Below, piece by piece: positions 1 to 5,930 of a DNA stretch of 13,754 nt. A model generated the notes under the pieces. It did no database searches. It saw nothing but the letters and a program-made list of their open reading frames with translations, and had not been told where the DNA came from. The DNA is from an uncultured Collinsella sp. (GTDB taxonomy: Bacteria > Actinomycetota > Coriobacteriia > Coriobacteriales > Coriobacteriaceae): assembly GCA_902479205.1 (NCBI GenBank), contig CABSNX010000029.1, positions 1 through 13,754 of the forward strand. Direction: 5' to 3'. The first letter of the stretch is position 1; every line of letters begins with the position of its first letter. A program made the position numbers and the translations under genes.

Positions 1-280
1 GGCCGTAGCCCTCGTACACGATGTTCTCGTAGACGGCGGCGTCGGCACCCGAACCAAAGGCCTTATCGATAGCGGACTTGATCTTGTCCTTAGGCATGGA
101 CTGAGCCTTAGCCTTGGCAACGGCAGCGGCGAGGCTGGCGTTGTTCTCGGGCAGCGGGTCGCCGCCGAGACGGGCAGCAACGGTGATGTTGCGGCTGAGC
201 TTGGAGAAGAGGGCGGAACGCTTGGCGTCCTGCGCGCCCTTACGATGCTTGGTTGTGGCCCACTTAGAGTGTCCGGACAT
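1..280 (-). CDS. yebC: YebC/TACO1 family translation factor, 5' part only
   Basis: The gene starts at an ATG at 278-280 and runs off the left edge, so only the first 93 residues are visible. They begin MSGHSKWATTKHRKGAQDAK, which is the family hallmark (M-x-GHSKW-x-x-x-KHRK), followed by SKLSRNITVAAR and a lysine-rich stretch with MPKDKIKSAIDKA, both typical of domain 1. The family was long annotated as a transcriptional regulator, but work on YebC/TACO1 points to a cytoplasmic role in relieving ribosome stalls at proline-rich stretches. An AGGAG ribosome site lies at 287-291, six bases before the ATG, which fixes the start. The next gene upstream on this strand ends 171 bp away, so it probably has its own promoter. 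The family assignment is firm; the function is taken from homologues. Confidence 0.93.
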   Translation of the reverse strand, partial: MSGHSKWATTKHRKGAQDAKRSALFSKLSRNITVAARLGGDPLPENNASLAAAVAKAKAQSMPKDKIKSAIDKAFGSGADAAVYENIVYEGYG

Positions 281-348
281 ACGTGTCTCCTATCGGTTTC
301 GACCTAAAGCCCAGCGCGAATGCTCGGGCAATATAAACAAACGTCGTT

Positions 349-377
349 ATGATATACCTACCGGCCTGCAAGATAAA
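349..377 (-). promoter_or_regulatory. Candidate promoter for yebC
   Basis: On the minus strand a TATCAT box (349-354, five of six matches to the -10 consensus) lies 17 bp downstream of a weak TTTATC (372-377). The region is AT-rich compared with the flanking coding DNA and would give a leader of about 60 nt before the yebC ATG. A second AT-rich box, TATATT at 330-335, is an alternative. The -35 is poor, so this is tentative. Confidence 0.25.
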
Positions 378-451
378 CCCCAAAATGAAGGCGTCGTGAT
401 GATGCAGCCCCTTGGCACAAAGCAGCCTGACCCCAATGCGCCAATCTTTGG

Positions 452-2635
452 TTAGGTCCACAGGCGGTCGCTGCGGGTGATCGTGGCGCCGATGGCGAAA
501 GGCATGCATGCAATGACCGGGTACAGGTAGCGCATGTAGGTCGACCCATTACATGGACCAATCAGGCACACAGCGAGCACACCCAGCAGCGGTATCCAGA
601 TGGCCAGCGCGCGCCACGAATGGCGGCGCAACAGGTAGACCACCACGACGATCATGATCCACACGTAGGTGGCCGAGCTCATGGTGAGCGAGATAAACGG
701 AATGCGCTGCACCGCCACGCGGTACAGGTTAATCAGGTGGTCGCACCAGCGCACGGCTTTGCTGTCGACCGGATGGAAGTCAAAGTACTTGAGGTTATCT
801 GGCTTCGCCATGATCTCGGCACTGCGCGCCGTGCTGTAGACCCACGCATCGCGAGCGCTCGGATAGAAGTACCCGTAGTAGTTATTGACGAGCGCCGAGA
901 TATAGCACTCGGGGTCCTTTTTGAACATCTGGGCCCACACCTTAAAATAGGCCTTGATGTCCTCCTGCGAGGCGTACTCGTTAAAGCAATTTTTGACGGC
1001 GTCCGACTTATCCGGGTTGTAACGGCGGCCCAGATTCTCGTACTTGAGCACACGGTCGATCACGGCGCGCTCCTCATCGGTCACCAAGCCGTCGCAGGGA
1101 GCTTCCTCAATCGTGCCATCGTCTTTGACCTTGGGGTTAACGCCCGAATTAAGGCCGTCGTGCTTTTGGACGAAGCGCGCCGTCTGCTGAAACGGAATCG
1201 AGAGGATCTCGCGCTTGGAGCCCGGCGTGATATCGTGCGCCGGCATAAAGACCTTGGTGAAATACATGTTGGAGACAAGGCAGAGCGCAAGCACTGCGAG
1301 CACGCCGACCCAGCGGAAGCGTGGCGTGGCGTACGAGGGCGTGACGCCAGGCTGTTTGGCCACGCGACGGGCCACATGCGCGTCCCAAGCGCAAAACGCC
1401 GCCGCAATCACGCAGGCCGCCAGGGGAAACACCAGGCCGCCATTGCGCAAAAACGTGGAACCCATGGCACCCAGCACGAGCAACAGCCAGTCGTGGCGTG
1501 CAAAGAGCACAGGCGCCTGTTCGCCCGCGCGCTTGGCATTGGCATCGCGACGGGGCAGGCCACATGCCACGAGCTTGACGGTCTGAACGAGCAGCACCAA
1601 AAACGCATCGGCAAACAGTACGTCTTTGGTCAGCAGCGCCGCATAGTTGGAGAACATCGGCATAAACGCAAAGAACAGCAAGGTGACGCCACGGACCGGC
1701 AGGCTCACGCCCAGCTTGCGCAGCGATGATATGGAATAGGCCATGCAGGCGGCCGTGATGACAAATTGGGCACAGGTGTAGATGGCTAGCCCCGCATTGG
1801 CGCTGTTGAATAGCGAAAGCCCCAGCTGCACACATGAGCCGATGATGGCCGTGTGCACCACCGGATGATGGCCGTTGAGCAGCACGTTGGGGTTAAGCAG
1901 GCGCAGGTAATCGCTCGTGCCGTTGGGGTAGTTGAACCACTGGCGAATCTGCGCACCCGTATCTCCCATAAAAAGGCCGGGCAGCGAAGCGATGAGCGTG
2001 GGCGCCCAGGCGATCATAAGCACCAGGAAGGGCCCGGCAAAGGGATGGACCGAGAGCACGGCGTGAGCCACACGCCATACGCGGCCAAAGTGCGCTTCGG
2101 AAAACGGAATGCGCCGAGAGCTCAGCCAATCTAGACACTCAAAGGCAAGGTAGAAGGCAACGACCGCCAAGAGCATCCAGCCCGCACCGCCTATCCAGGC
2201 GCAGATGATGCGGGCCTTGTCGCCGAGCACGATCTCGGCCGAATCGGTGAGGTCGTAGCTGCGGCCAAACACCATGCAGACGGCAAAGAACAGCGACGGA
2301 AGGATCACCGAGGGACGCCAGGCGTCGCCGCGGCCAAAGAACACGTAGCGAAACGGCAGCGTGAGCAGGCAGGCAAGCGCAAGCAGCATCACTGCGTCGG
2401 TATGGCCGGCAAACGAGAGGAGCACCTCGTAGCACACGTACAGCATGCCCGAGGCTTTGGGGTCAATCGCCAAGACTGCGTTGCTCGACACCGGGGCGGG
2501 ATCGATGGAAAACGCCGTGGTCGCCAGCAGGGCGAGCAAAAATGCGATGAGCGTCTGTTTGGCGGGATAGCGCTTAAACCAAACGATGCGGGCGGCGTCG
2601 CGCGCAGCCGTTGCGGAGAGGTCGGAATCCTTCAC
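452..2635 (-). CDS. Large polytopic membrane protein, DUF6020-like, probable GT-C-type glycosyltransferase
   Basis: A 727-residue integral membrane protein with many hydrophobic segments (for example about 28-43, 82-99, 109-124, 146-166, 200-220, 283-303, 315-330, 381-413, 443-457, 655-669, 676-692). A large hydrophilic domain spans about 465-645 before the last membrane helices. The motif PGLFMGDTGAQIRQW (219-233) after a long hydrophobic stretch, then NGHHPVVHT (254-262), matches the D...Q...HP..HT pattern I associate with DUF6020-type proteins. This layout is typical of GT-C glycosyltransferases that use polyprenyl-phosphate sugars at the outer membrane face, so a role in cell-wall glycan or glycoprotein assembly is inferred; donor and acceptor are unknown. 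The start is GTG (2633-2635). The only ribosome site is a weak AAAGG 11 bases upstream, because GGGAGG at about 2656-2661 is too far away. Repeat element 2662-2770 lies directly upstream. Confidence 0.8.
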   Translation of the reverse strand: MKDSDLSATAARDAARIVWFKRYPAKQTLIAFLLALLATTAFSIDPAPVSSNAVLAIDPKASGMLYVCYEVLLSFAGHTDAVMLLALACLLTLPFRYVFFGRGDAWRPSVILPSLFFAVCMVFGRSYDLTDSAEIVLGDKARIICAWIGGAGWMLLAVVAFYLAFECLDWLSSRRIPFSEAHFGRVWRVAHAVLSVHPFAGPFLVLMIAWAPTLIASLPGLFMGDTGAQIRQWFNYPNGTSDYLRLLNPNVLLNGHHPVVHTAIIGSCVQLGLSLFNSANAGLAIYTCAQFVITAACMAYSISSLRKLGVSLPVRGVTLLFFAFMPMFSNYAALLTKDVLFADAFLVLLVQTVKLVACGLPRRDANAKRAGEQAPVLFARHDWLLLVLGAMGSTFLRNGGLVFPLAACVIAAAFCAWDAHVARRVAKQPGVTPSYATPRFRWVGVLAVLALCLVSNMYFTKVFMPAHDITPGSKREILSIPFQQTARFVQKHDGLNSGVNPKVKDDGTIEEAPCDGLVTDEERAVIDRVLKYENLGRRYNPDKSDAVKNCFNEYASQEDIKAYFKVWAQMFKKDPECYISALVNNYYGYFYPSARDAWVYSTARSAEIMAKPDNLKYFDFHPVDSKAVRWCDHLINLYRVAVQRIPFISLTMSSATYVWIMIVVVVYLLRRHSWRALAIWIPLLGVLAVCLIGPCNGSTYMRYLYPVIACMPFAIGATITRSDRLWT

Positions 2636-2661
2636 AGTCCGAATAGCCTTTCTAGAAACCT

Positions 2662-2770
2662 CCCAAAAAGGGACAGGTTTATTTTGGCAGGTTTTATCTG
2701 GGGAAACGTTACGGTTCTGTCATCGTTGCCCGGCAAAACCACCACAAAGGTGCCTGTCCCCCTTGTGGTG
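2662..2770. repeat. Dispersed-type element with GGGACAGG/CCTGTCCC ends
   Basis: Fills most of the gap between lgt and the DUF6020-like gene. It starts with GGGACAGG at 2670-2677 and has the complementary CCTGTCCC at 2753-2760. Internal arms are diverged but still alignable: both orientations carry GGTTTTxxC about 20 bp inside the ends. The core GGGACAGGTTTATTTTGGC matches 16 of 19 positions of the element at 4112-4130, so it belongs to the same family as the elements at 4103-4139 and 5682-5808. The right end adds a second hairpin (2740-2770) that may end lgt transcription. Confidence 0.55.
2735..2770 (-). terminator. Candidate intrinsic terminator of lgt
   Basis: On the minus strand, 11 bases after the lgt stop codon, CACCACAAGG (2761-2770) pairs with CCTTTGTGGTG (2740-2750), with one bulged base and a 10-nt loop. 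The stem is followed by G then TTTT (2735-2738). The stem is good but the T-run is short. The hairpin is formed by the right end of repeat element 2662-2770. Confidence 0.4.
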
Positions 2771-2781
2771 ACATGTGGTGG

Positions 2782-3603
2782 CTAGGCGTCGAGGTAGATG
2801 CGCTGGGGGCGATTGCGGTGTCGGGCGAAAATGATGAGCGCCAGGCCCGCAATCACGAGCGGCAGGCTCAGCAGTTGGCCCATGGTGATGACGCCGCCCA
2901 GCAGATAGCCCAGCTGGGCATCGGGCACGCGCACAAACTCAACGAGGAAGCGGACGATGCCGTAGCCCATCACAAAGACGCCCATAAACGTACCCTGGGG
3001 CAGCAGCGGTTTTTTGCGGCTGAGCACCTGCAAGATGCAAAAGAGCACAATGCCCTCGAGAAATGCCTCGTAGAGCTGGGAGGGATGGCGCGGCATATCG
3101 CCCGCGGCGCCGCCGAAGATCACACCCCAGGGCAGATCGGTCGGCTTGCCCCACAGCTCGCCGTTGACAAAGTTGGCGCAGCGCCCCAGGCACAGGGCCA
3201 GCGGAGCACCGATAACGGCAAGGTCGGCGATAGTCCAGGCATCGAGCTTGTACATGCGGCACACGAGCACGCCGCCGATGATGCCGCCCACCAGGCCGCC
3301 ATGAAAGCTCATGCCGCCCTCGTTGGTGGCAAAGATCTCGAGCGGATGCGCCCAGTAGTAGCCATCACCGTAAAAGATGACGTAGAACAGGCGGGCGCCA
3401 ATGATAAGGCCAAAGACCACACCGACCACGACGCTCGTCAGATCGTCGACCGTAATGTCGAAACCCCAGCGACGCTGCGTGCGATACATGACGACCGCCG
3501 TGAGCAGAGCTCCGACCACATAGGCCAAGCCGTACCAGTAGATGGTGATGGGCCCCGCCGAAATGGCGACGGGATCAAGCATATGGTAGAAGTCGTTGAG
3601 CAT
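2782..3603 (-). CDS. lgt: Prolipoprotein diacylglyceryl transferase
   Basis: A 273-residue membrane enzyme that moves the diacylglyceryl group from phosphatidylglycerol to the lipobox cysteine of prelipoproteins, the first lipoprotein maturation step. Family landmarks are present in order: ITIYWYGLAYVVG (19-31), HGG (101-103), the signature GRCANFVNGELWG (140-152) and RFLVEF (218-223). These correspond to the essential His103, Arg143 and Arg239/Glu243 of the E. coli enzyme. Length is normal. The reading frame is open 20 codons further upstream, but ATG 3601-3603 has a perfect AGGAGG (3610-3615) six bases before it and places the protein start where homologues begin. It lies downstream of nfu on the same strand with a 109-bp gap. 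The lipoprotein arylsulfotransferase at 9059-10771 is a likely client. Confidence 0.97.
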   Translation of the reverse strand: MLNDFYHMLDPVAISAGPITIYWYGLAYVVGALLTAVVMYRTQRRWGFDITVDDLTSVVVGVVFGLIIGARLFYVIFYGDGYYWAHPLEIFATNEGGMSFHGGLVGGIIGGVLVCRMYKLDAWTIADLAVIGAPLALCLGRCANFVNGELWGKPTDLPWGVIFGGAAGDMPRHPSQLYEAFLEGIVLFCILQVLSRKKPLLPQGTFMGVFVMGYGIVRFLVEFVRVPDAQLGYLLGGVITMGQLLSLPLVIAGLALIIFARHRNRPQRIYLDA

Positions 3604-3630
3604 GTCGACCCTCCTACTCCCTACATACAA

Positions 3631-3663
3631 ATGCGGCCGCGGGCCTTTCGCTCGCAGCCGCAT
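3631..3663. other. Hairpin in the nfu-lgt gap
   Basis: ATGCGGC (3631-3637) pairs with GCCGCAT (3657-3663). One mismatch then leads to an inner GCG/CGC, giving a 10-bp interrupted stem. A second smaller stem, TGCGGA/TCCGCA, lies at 3682-3701 just after the nfu stop. Only TTT follows the first stem on the minus strand, so it is a weak terminator or attenuator candidate ahead of lgt. Confidence 0.35.
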
Positions 3664-3712
3664 ATTTGGGCGTAACGTCTATGCGGAGTACGCCGTCCGC
3701 AGCTTTCGCATC

Positions 3713-3991
3713 TTAGAACGGCGCGTACTCGTCGTACAGGTCCTCGGTCTCGCCGGAGGCATTGACCTGCTCGACACGGGTAACGCCGGGTACGTGCTCC
3801 TTGAGAATACGCTCAATACCCATGGACAGGGTCAGTGCGCTCATAGGGCAGCCGGCGCAGGCACCCTGAAGCTCAAGCTGGACGACGCCCTCGTCGTCGA
3901 CGCCCACATACTCCATATCGCCGCCGTCAGCCTGCAGGTTGGGGCGGATCTCCTCAAGAACCTTCTTAAGCAGCTCTTCGTTAACAGCCAC
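3713..3991 (-). CDS. Nfu/NifU C-terminal-domain iron-sulfur scaffold protein
   Basis: A 92-residue protein consisting of a single NifU C-terminal (Nfu) domain, which binds a [4Fe-4S] cluster through a CxxC pair and hands it to client enzymes in the cytoplasm. The hallmark IRPNLQADGGDMEYVGV is at 15-31 and the cluster motif GACAGCPMS at 43-51, with the two cysteines at 45 and 48. The start is GTG (3989-3991), supported by AAAGGAG (3997-4003) five bases upstream; no nearby ATG gives a better start. Several clients in such a genome are Fe-S proteins, including the dehydratase-activase-like gene at the right end of the window. A 16-bp GC palindrome lies in its leader at 4014-4029. The family call is firm; clients are inferred. 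Confidence 0.94.
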   Translation of the reverse strand: MAVNEELLKKVLEEIRPNLQADGGDMEYVGVDDEGVVQLELQGACAGCPMSALTLSMGIERILKEHVPGVTRVEQVNASGETEDLYDEYAPF

Positions 3992-4013
3992 AGGGGCTCC
4001 TTTCTCACAATAA

Positions 4014-4029
4014 CGCGGGCGCGCCCGCG
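4014..4029. other. Perfect 16-bp GC palindrome upstream of nfu
   Basis: CGCGGGCGCGCCCGCG is its own reverse complement and sits 23 bp before the nfu GTG, just upstream of its ribosome site. It could be an operator or an RNA hairpin near the translation start, but it is pure G/C in a GC-rich genome, so chance is a real alternative. Confidence 0.35.
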
Positions 4030-4102
4030 GACAGAGCTATGTTACTACAGCCATGTACCCGCTCACGAGCCGTCCATGCGCGCGGACACGACTTTCACGA
4101 GC

Positions 4103-4139
4103 AGTCAATTTGGGACGGGTCTCTTTTGGCTGTTTTGCC
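4103..4139. repeat. Single-armed copy of the GGGACGGG repeat family
   Basis: Positions 4103-4131 match 25 of 29 bases of the left arm of the element at 5686-5714 (AGTCA-TTTGGGACGGG-CT-TTTT-GCT), and 4112-4130 match 16 of 19 bases of 2670-2688. No complementary second arm is visible nearby, so this is a partial copy or solo arm. It lies between the stop of the dCMP deaminase gene (4161) and the start of nfu (3991). It is followed by a 12-bp palindrome CGCCAGCTGGCG (4139-4150). Its minus strand carries TTGACT (4103-4108), a possible -35, but with no good -10 at the right spacing. Confidence 0.55.
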
Positions 4140-4160
4140 GCCAGCTGGCGTTGGCACGCG

Positions 4161-4685
4161 CTACTGCCGAGTCTGCTCCCCGGTACCAATCTGGACATCG
4201 ACGATGACCTGGCGGTAGCTGATGCCGCAGGAGTCGAGAATGCGGCGACTGATGCGGCCGTCGTCGGTGTCGGCGTACTTATTGTCCAGGTAGACAACCT
4301 CGCCCACGCCCACCTGCGCCAGGATCTTGGCGCAGTCATGGCACGGGAACAGCGTGACGTAGACCGTGGAACCCTCAAGGTCTTTGAGCGAGCCGCGGTA
4401 GTTGAGCACGGCGTTGGCCTCGGCATGGACTACGTAGTTATGCTTGTCCTGCAGTGGGTCGTCGCTCGTGCCCCACGGGAAAAAGTCATCGTTGAGTGCC
4501 GAGGGCGTACCGTTGTAGCCCACCGAAAGGATGCGGTGGTTGGTGCTGGCGATGCACGCGCCCACCTGCGTATTGGGATCCTTGCTGCGACGCTGTGCGG
4601 CGATGGCAACGCTCATAAAGAACTCGTCCCAGCTAATAACGTCGCGGCGCTTGCCCGACGTGGTTTGATGAAGATCGTCCGACAT
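4161..4685 (-). CDS. Deoxycytidylate (dCMP) deaminase
   Basis: A 174-residue zinc-dependent cytidine/dCMP deaminase. It converts dCMP to dUMP, feeding thymidylate synthesis in the cytoplasm. The zinc site is complete: HAE at 87-89 (zinc-binding His and catalytic Glu) and PCHDC at 114-118 (two cysteine ligands). The N-terminal SKDPNTQVGACI (35-46) and the YNGTP segment (57-61) are also characteristic of dCMP deaminases of the ComEB/human DCTD type. The reading frame is open 12 codons further upstream, but ATG 4683-4685 follows GGAGG eight bases upstream and fits homologue starts. It lies 87 bp downstream of coaX, with its own extended -10 box in the gap. A deaminase of another nucleotide is unlikely given these motifs. 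Confidence 0.93.
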   Translation of the reverse strand: MSDDLHQTTSGKRRDVISWDEFFMSVAIAAQRRSKDPNTQVGACIASTNHRILSVGYNGTPSALNDDFFPWGTSDDPLQDKHNYVVHAEANAVLNYRGSLKDLEGSTVYVTLFPCHDCAKILAQVGVGEVVYLDNKYADTDDGRISRRILDSCGISYRQVIVDVQIGTGEQTRQ

Positions 4686-4719
4686 GGCAGACACCTCCGA
4701 AATCGCAATAGTTTGACCC

Positions 4720-4728
4720 ATTGTAGCA
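4720..4728 (-). promoter_or_regulatory. Extended -10 promoter for the dCMP deaminase gene
   Basis: On the minus strand TGCTACAAT (4720-4728) matches the extended -10 form TGN-TATAAT with five of six core bases. No good -35 is present, which is normal for this class. It would give a leader of about 28 nt, suggesting the gene can be transcribed apart from coaX. Confidence 0.4.
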
Positions 4729-4772
4729 GGTGAAAGGTGGGGCTGTTTCCTCTCCGCCCGACGTCCTCGGCT

Positions 4773-5624
4773 TTATGCGCGGCGAGGCTTTTGGTTGATG
4801 CGGTACAGCTCCGCGAGACCCCGCAGCGTCAGCGCGTCGTCTACCGTCAGGCTGTGGCCGACCAACGCCGCGAGCGCCTCGGCATCGTCGCCGGTGATGA
4901 CGATGGGCACGCTGCCCTCCCCCGCCGCCTTGGTCGCGCGCATCTCGGCAAGCACCATGTCGAGCATGCCGTCGATACGGGCCACCTCGCCCAAGACCAC
5001 GCCCGAGCGCATGGCCTCGCGCGTGTTGCGACCGATCACATGCGTGGGTGCCGAGGGCTCGACCTGCGGCAGGCGCGCCGCAGCGGCCGAAAGCGAGCGG
5101 GCGCCAAGTGCCAGACCCGGCGCGATGACGCCACCGACAAAGGTTCCGCGCGCATCGATGACCTCGATATTGGTCGTCGTGCCTAGGTCGATCACGATGC
5201 ACGGAGAGCCGTAGACGGCACGGGCCGCCACGGCGTCGGCGATGCGGTCGGGACCGATCTCTGCTGGATCGTCGTAGTGCACGGGCATACCGGTCTTAAG
5301 GCCCGGCCCCACGGTGAGCACGCGCCCCGTGCAAGTGCGGGAAAGTGCCGCCTTCCACGGGCGCTCGAGCGCCGGCACCACGCAGCTCAGCACGGCCGCC
5401 GCGGGAACGAGCACGCCCGGCATGCCCGCATCGATTGCCAGCGCGCCCATGACCTGCGCGAGCCTCATGCGCGCCTCGTCGGCCGTGATGCTCGACGGCG
5501 TCGTGATCTCGCACGTCGCAAGCGGGCATTCCTGCGCCGCGGCCGAATCCTCGGCAAACAGGCCAAAGCGAATGAACGTGTTGCCCACGTCGACCGTCAA
5601 TATGTATGCGCACCCATTAAGCAT
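4773..5624 (-). CDS. coaX: Type III pantothenate kinase
   Basis: A 283-residue cytoplasmic kinase of the ASKHA fold. It phosphorylates pantothenate in the first step of coenzyme A synthesis. Phosphate-binding and catalytic motifs are in the expected order: DVGNT (12-16), GPDRIADAVAA (124-134), IDLGTTTNIEVID (145-157), GGVIAPGL (164-171) and IGRNTREAMRSG (197-208). The second conserved motif is GTTTN rather than the more common GTATT, and the C-terminal motif reads TGDDAEAL where TGG is usual; both are mild departures. The frame is open 18 codons upstream, but ATG 5622-5624 with AAAGGAG eight bases before it is the better start. CoA supply connects loosely to the acyl-CoA enzymes at the right of the window. 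The call is firm. Confidence 0.95.
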   Translation of the reverse strand: MLNGCAYILTVDVGNTFIRFGLFAEDSAAAQECPLATCEITTPSSITADEARMRLAQVMGALAIDAGMPGVLVPAAAVLSCVVPALERPWKAALSRTCTGRVLTVGPGLKTGMPVHYDDPAEIGPDRIADAVAARAVYGSPCIVIDLGTTTNIEVIDARGTFVGGVIAPGLALGARSLSAAAARLPQVEPSAPTHVIGRNTREAMRSGVVLGEVARIDGMLDMVLAEMRATKAAGEGSVPIVITGDDAEALAALVGHSLTVDDALTLRGLAELYRINQKPRRA

Positions 5625-5651
5625 CGTCGGCGCTCCTTTCGTCTGCCCAGC

Positions 5652-5680
5652 AGTATATCGCCTCCCTAAACCAGTCATCC
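5652..5680 (-). promoter_or_regulatory. coaX: Candidate coaX promoter
   Basis: On the minus strand TATACT (5652-5657) matches five of six -10 bases and would start RNA about 20 nt before the coaX ATG. The region at -35 (5675-5680, GGATGA) is weak and ends one base short of the inverted repeat that begins at 5682. Confidence 0.4.
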
Positions 5681-5681
5681 C

Positions 5682-5808
5682 AGGTAGTCATTTTGGGACG
5701 GGGCTATTTTAGCTACCCCAATATGTCGGTTGATATTTGCCCCAATCCCAGATAATTCGTCGACTGTCAAAGGGTAGCTAAAATAGCCCCGTCCCAAAAT
5801 GACTACCT
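5682..5808. repeat. 127-bp element with perfect 37-bp inverted-repeat arms
   Basis: Left arm 5682-5718 and right arm 5772-5808 are exact reverse complements over 37 bases (core GGGACGGGGCTATTTTAGC), separated by a 53-nt AT-rich centre. No target duplication is obvious at the ends. It accounts for 127 of the 306 bp between the divergent coaX and OPT genes. The outer half of each arm matches the solo copy at 4103-4131, and its core is related to 2670-2688, so it looks like a dispersed non-coding element (MITE- or REP-like) and not a simple operator. As RNA on either strand it would fold into a very stable hairpin, but it lacks a T-run right after the stem. Confidence 0.8.
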
Positions 5809-5820
5809 TGCGGCTATACT
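5792..5820 (+). promoter_or_regulatory. Candidate promoter for the OPT transporter
   Basis: TATACT (5815-5820) matches five of six -10 bases. The position 17 bp upstream (5792-5797, TCCCAA) falls inside the right arm of the inverted repeat and is a poor -35. If used, the leader would be about 100 nt. It would contain a stem TATCCG/CGGATA (5880-5912) just before the AAAGGAG ribosome site. Confidence 0.35.
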
Positions 5821-5930
5821 GGTGCGCGGTCGTGCGCGAGCTCACGCGGCGGCCTTTGGTAACCCGACTTCCCGCGCCGTATCCGTAGCGGCGCTTGCGG
5901 GGGAAGCGGATATACGCAAAGGAGTTCTAT

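Noticed and set aside
620..1729. 369-codon plus-strand reading frame opposite the DUF6020-like gene
   Set aside because: It is the antisense shadow of a strongly supported membrane-protein gene; its residue make-up (many His, Arg, Gln) is what GC-rich antisense frames give, and no ribosome site precedes it.
2773..3675. 300-codon plus-strand reading frame opposite lgt
   Set aside because: Antisense shadow; lgt motifs on the other strand are unambiguous.
4139..4150. 12-bp palindrome CGCCAGCTGGCG after the dCMP deaminase gene as a terminator
   Set aside because: No T-run follows it on the minus strand and it has no room for a loop.
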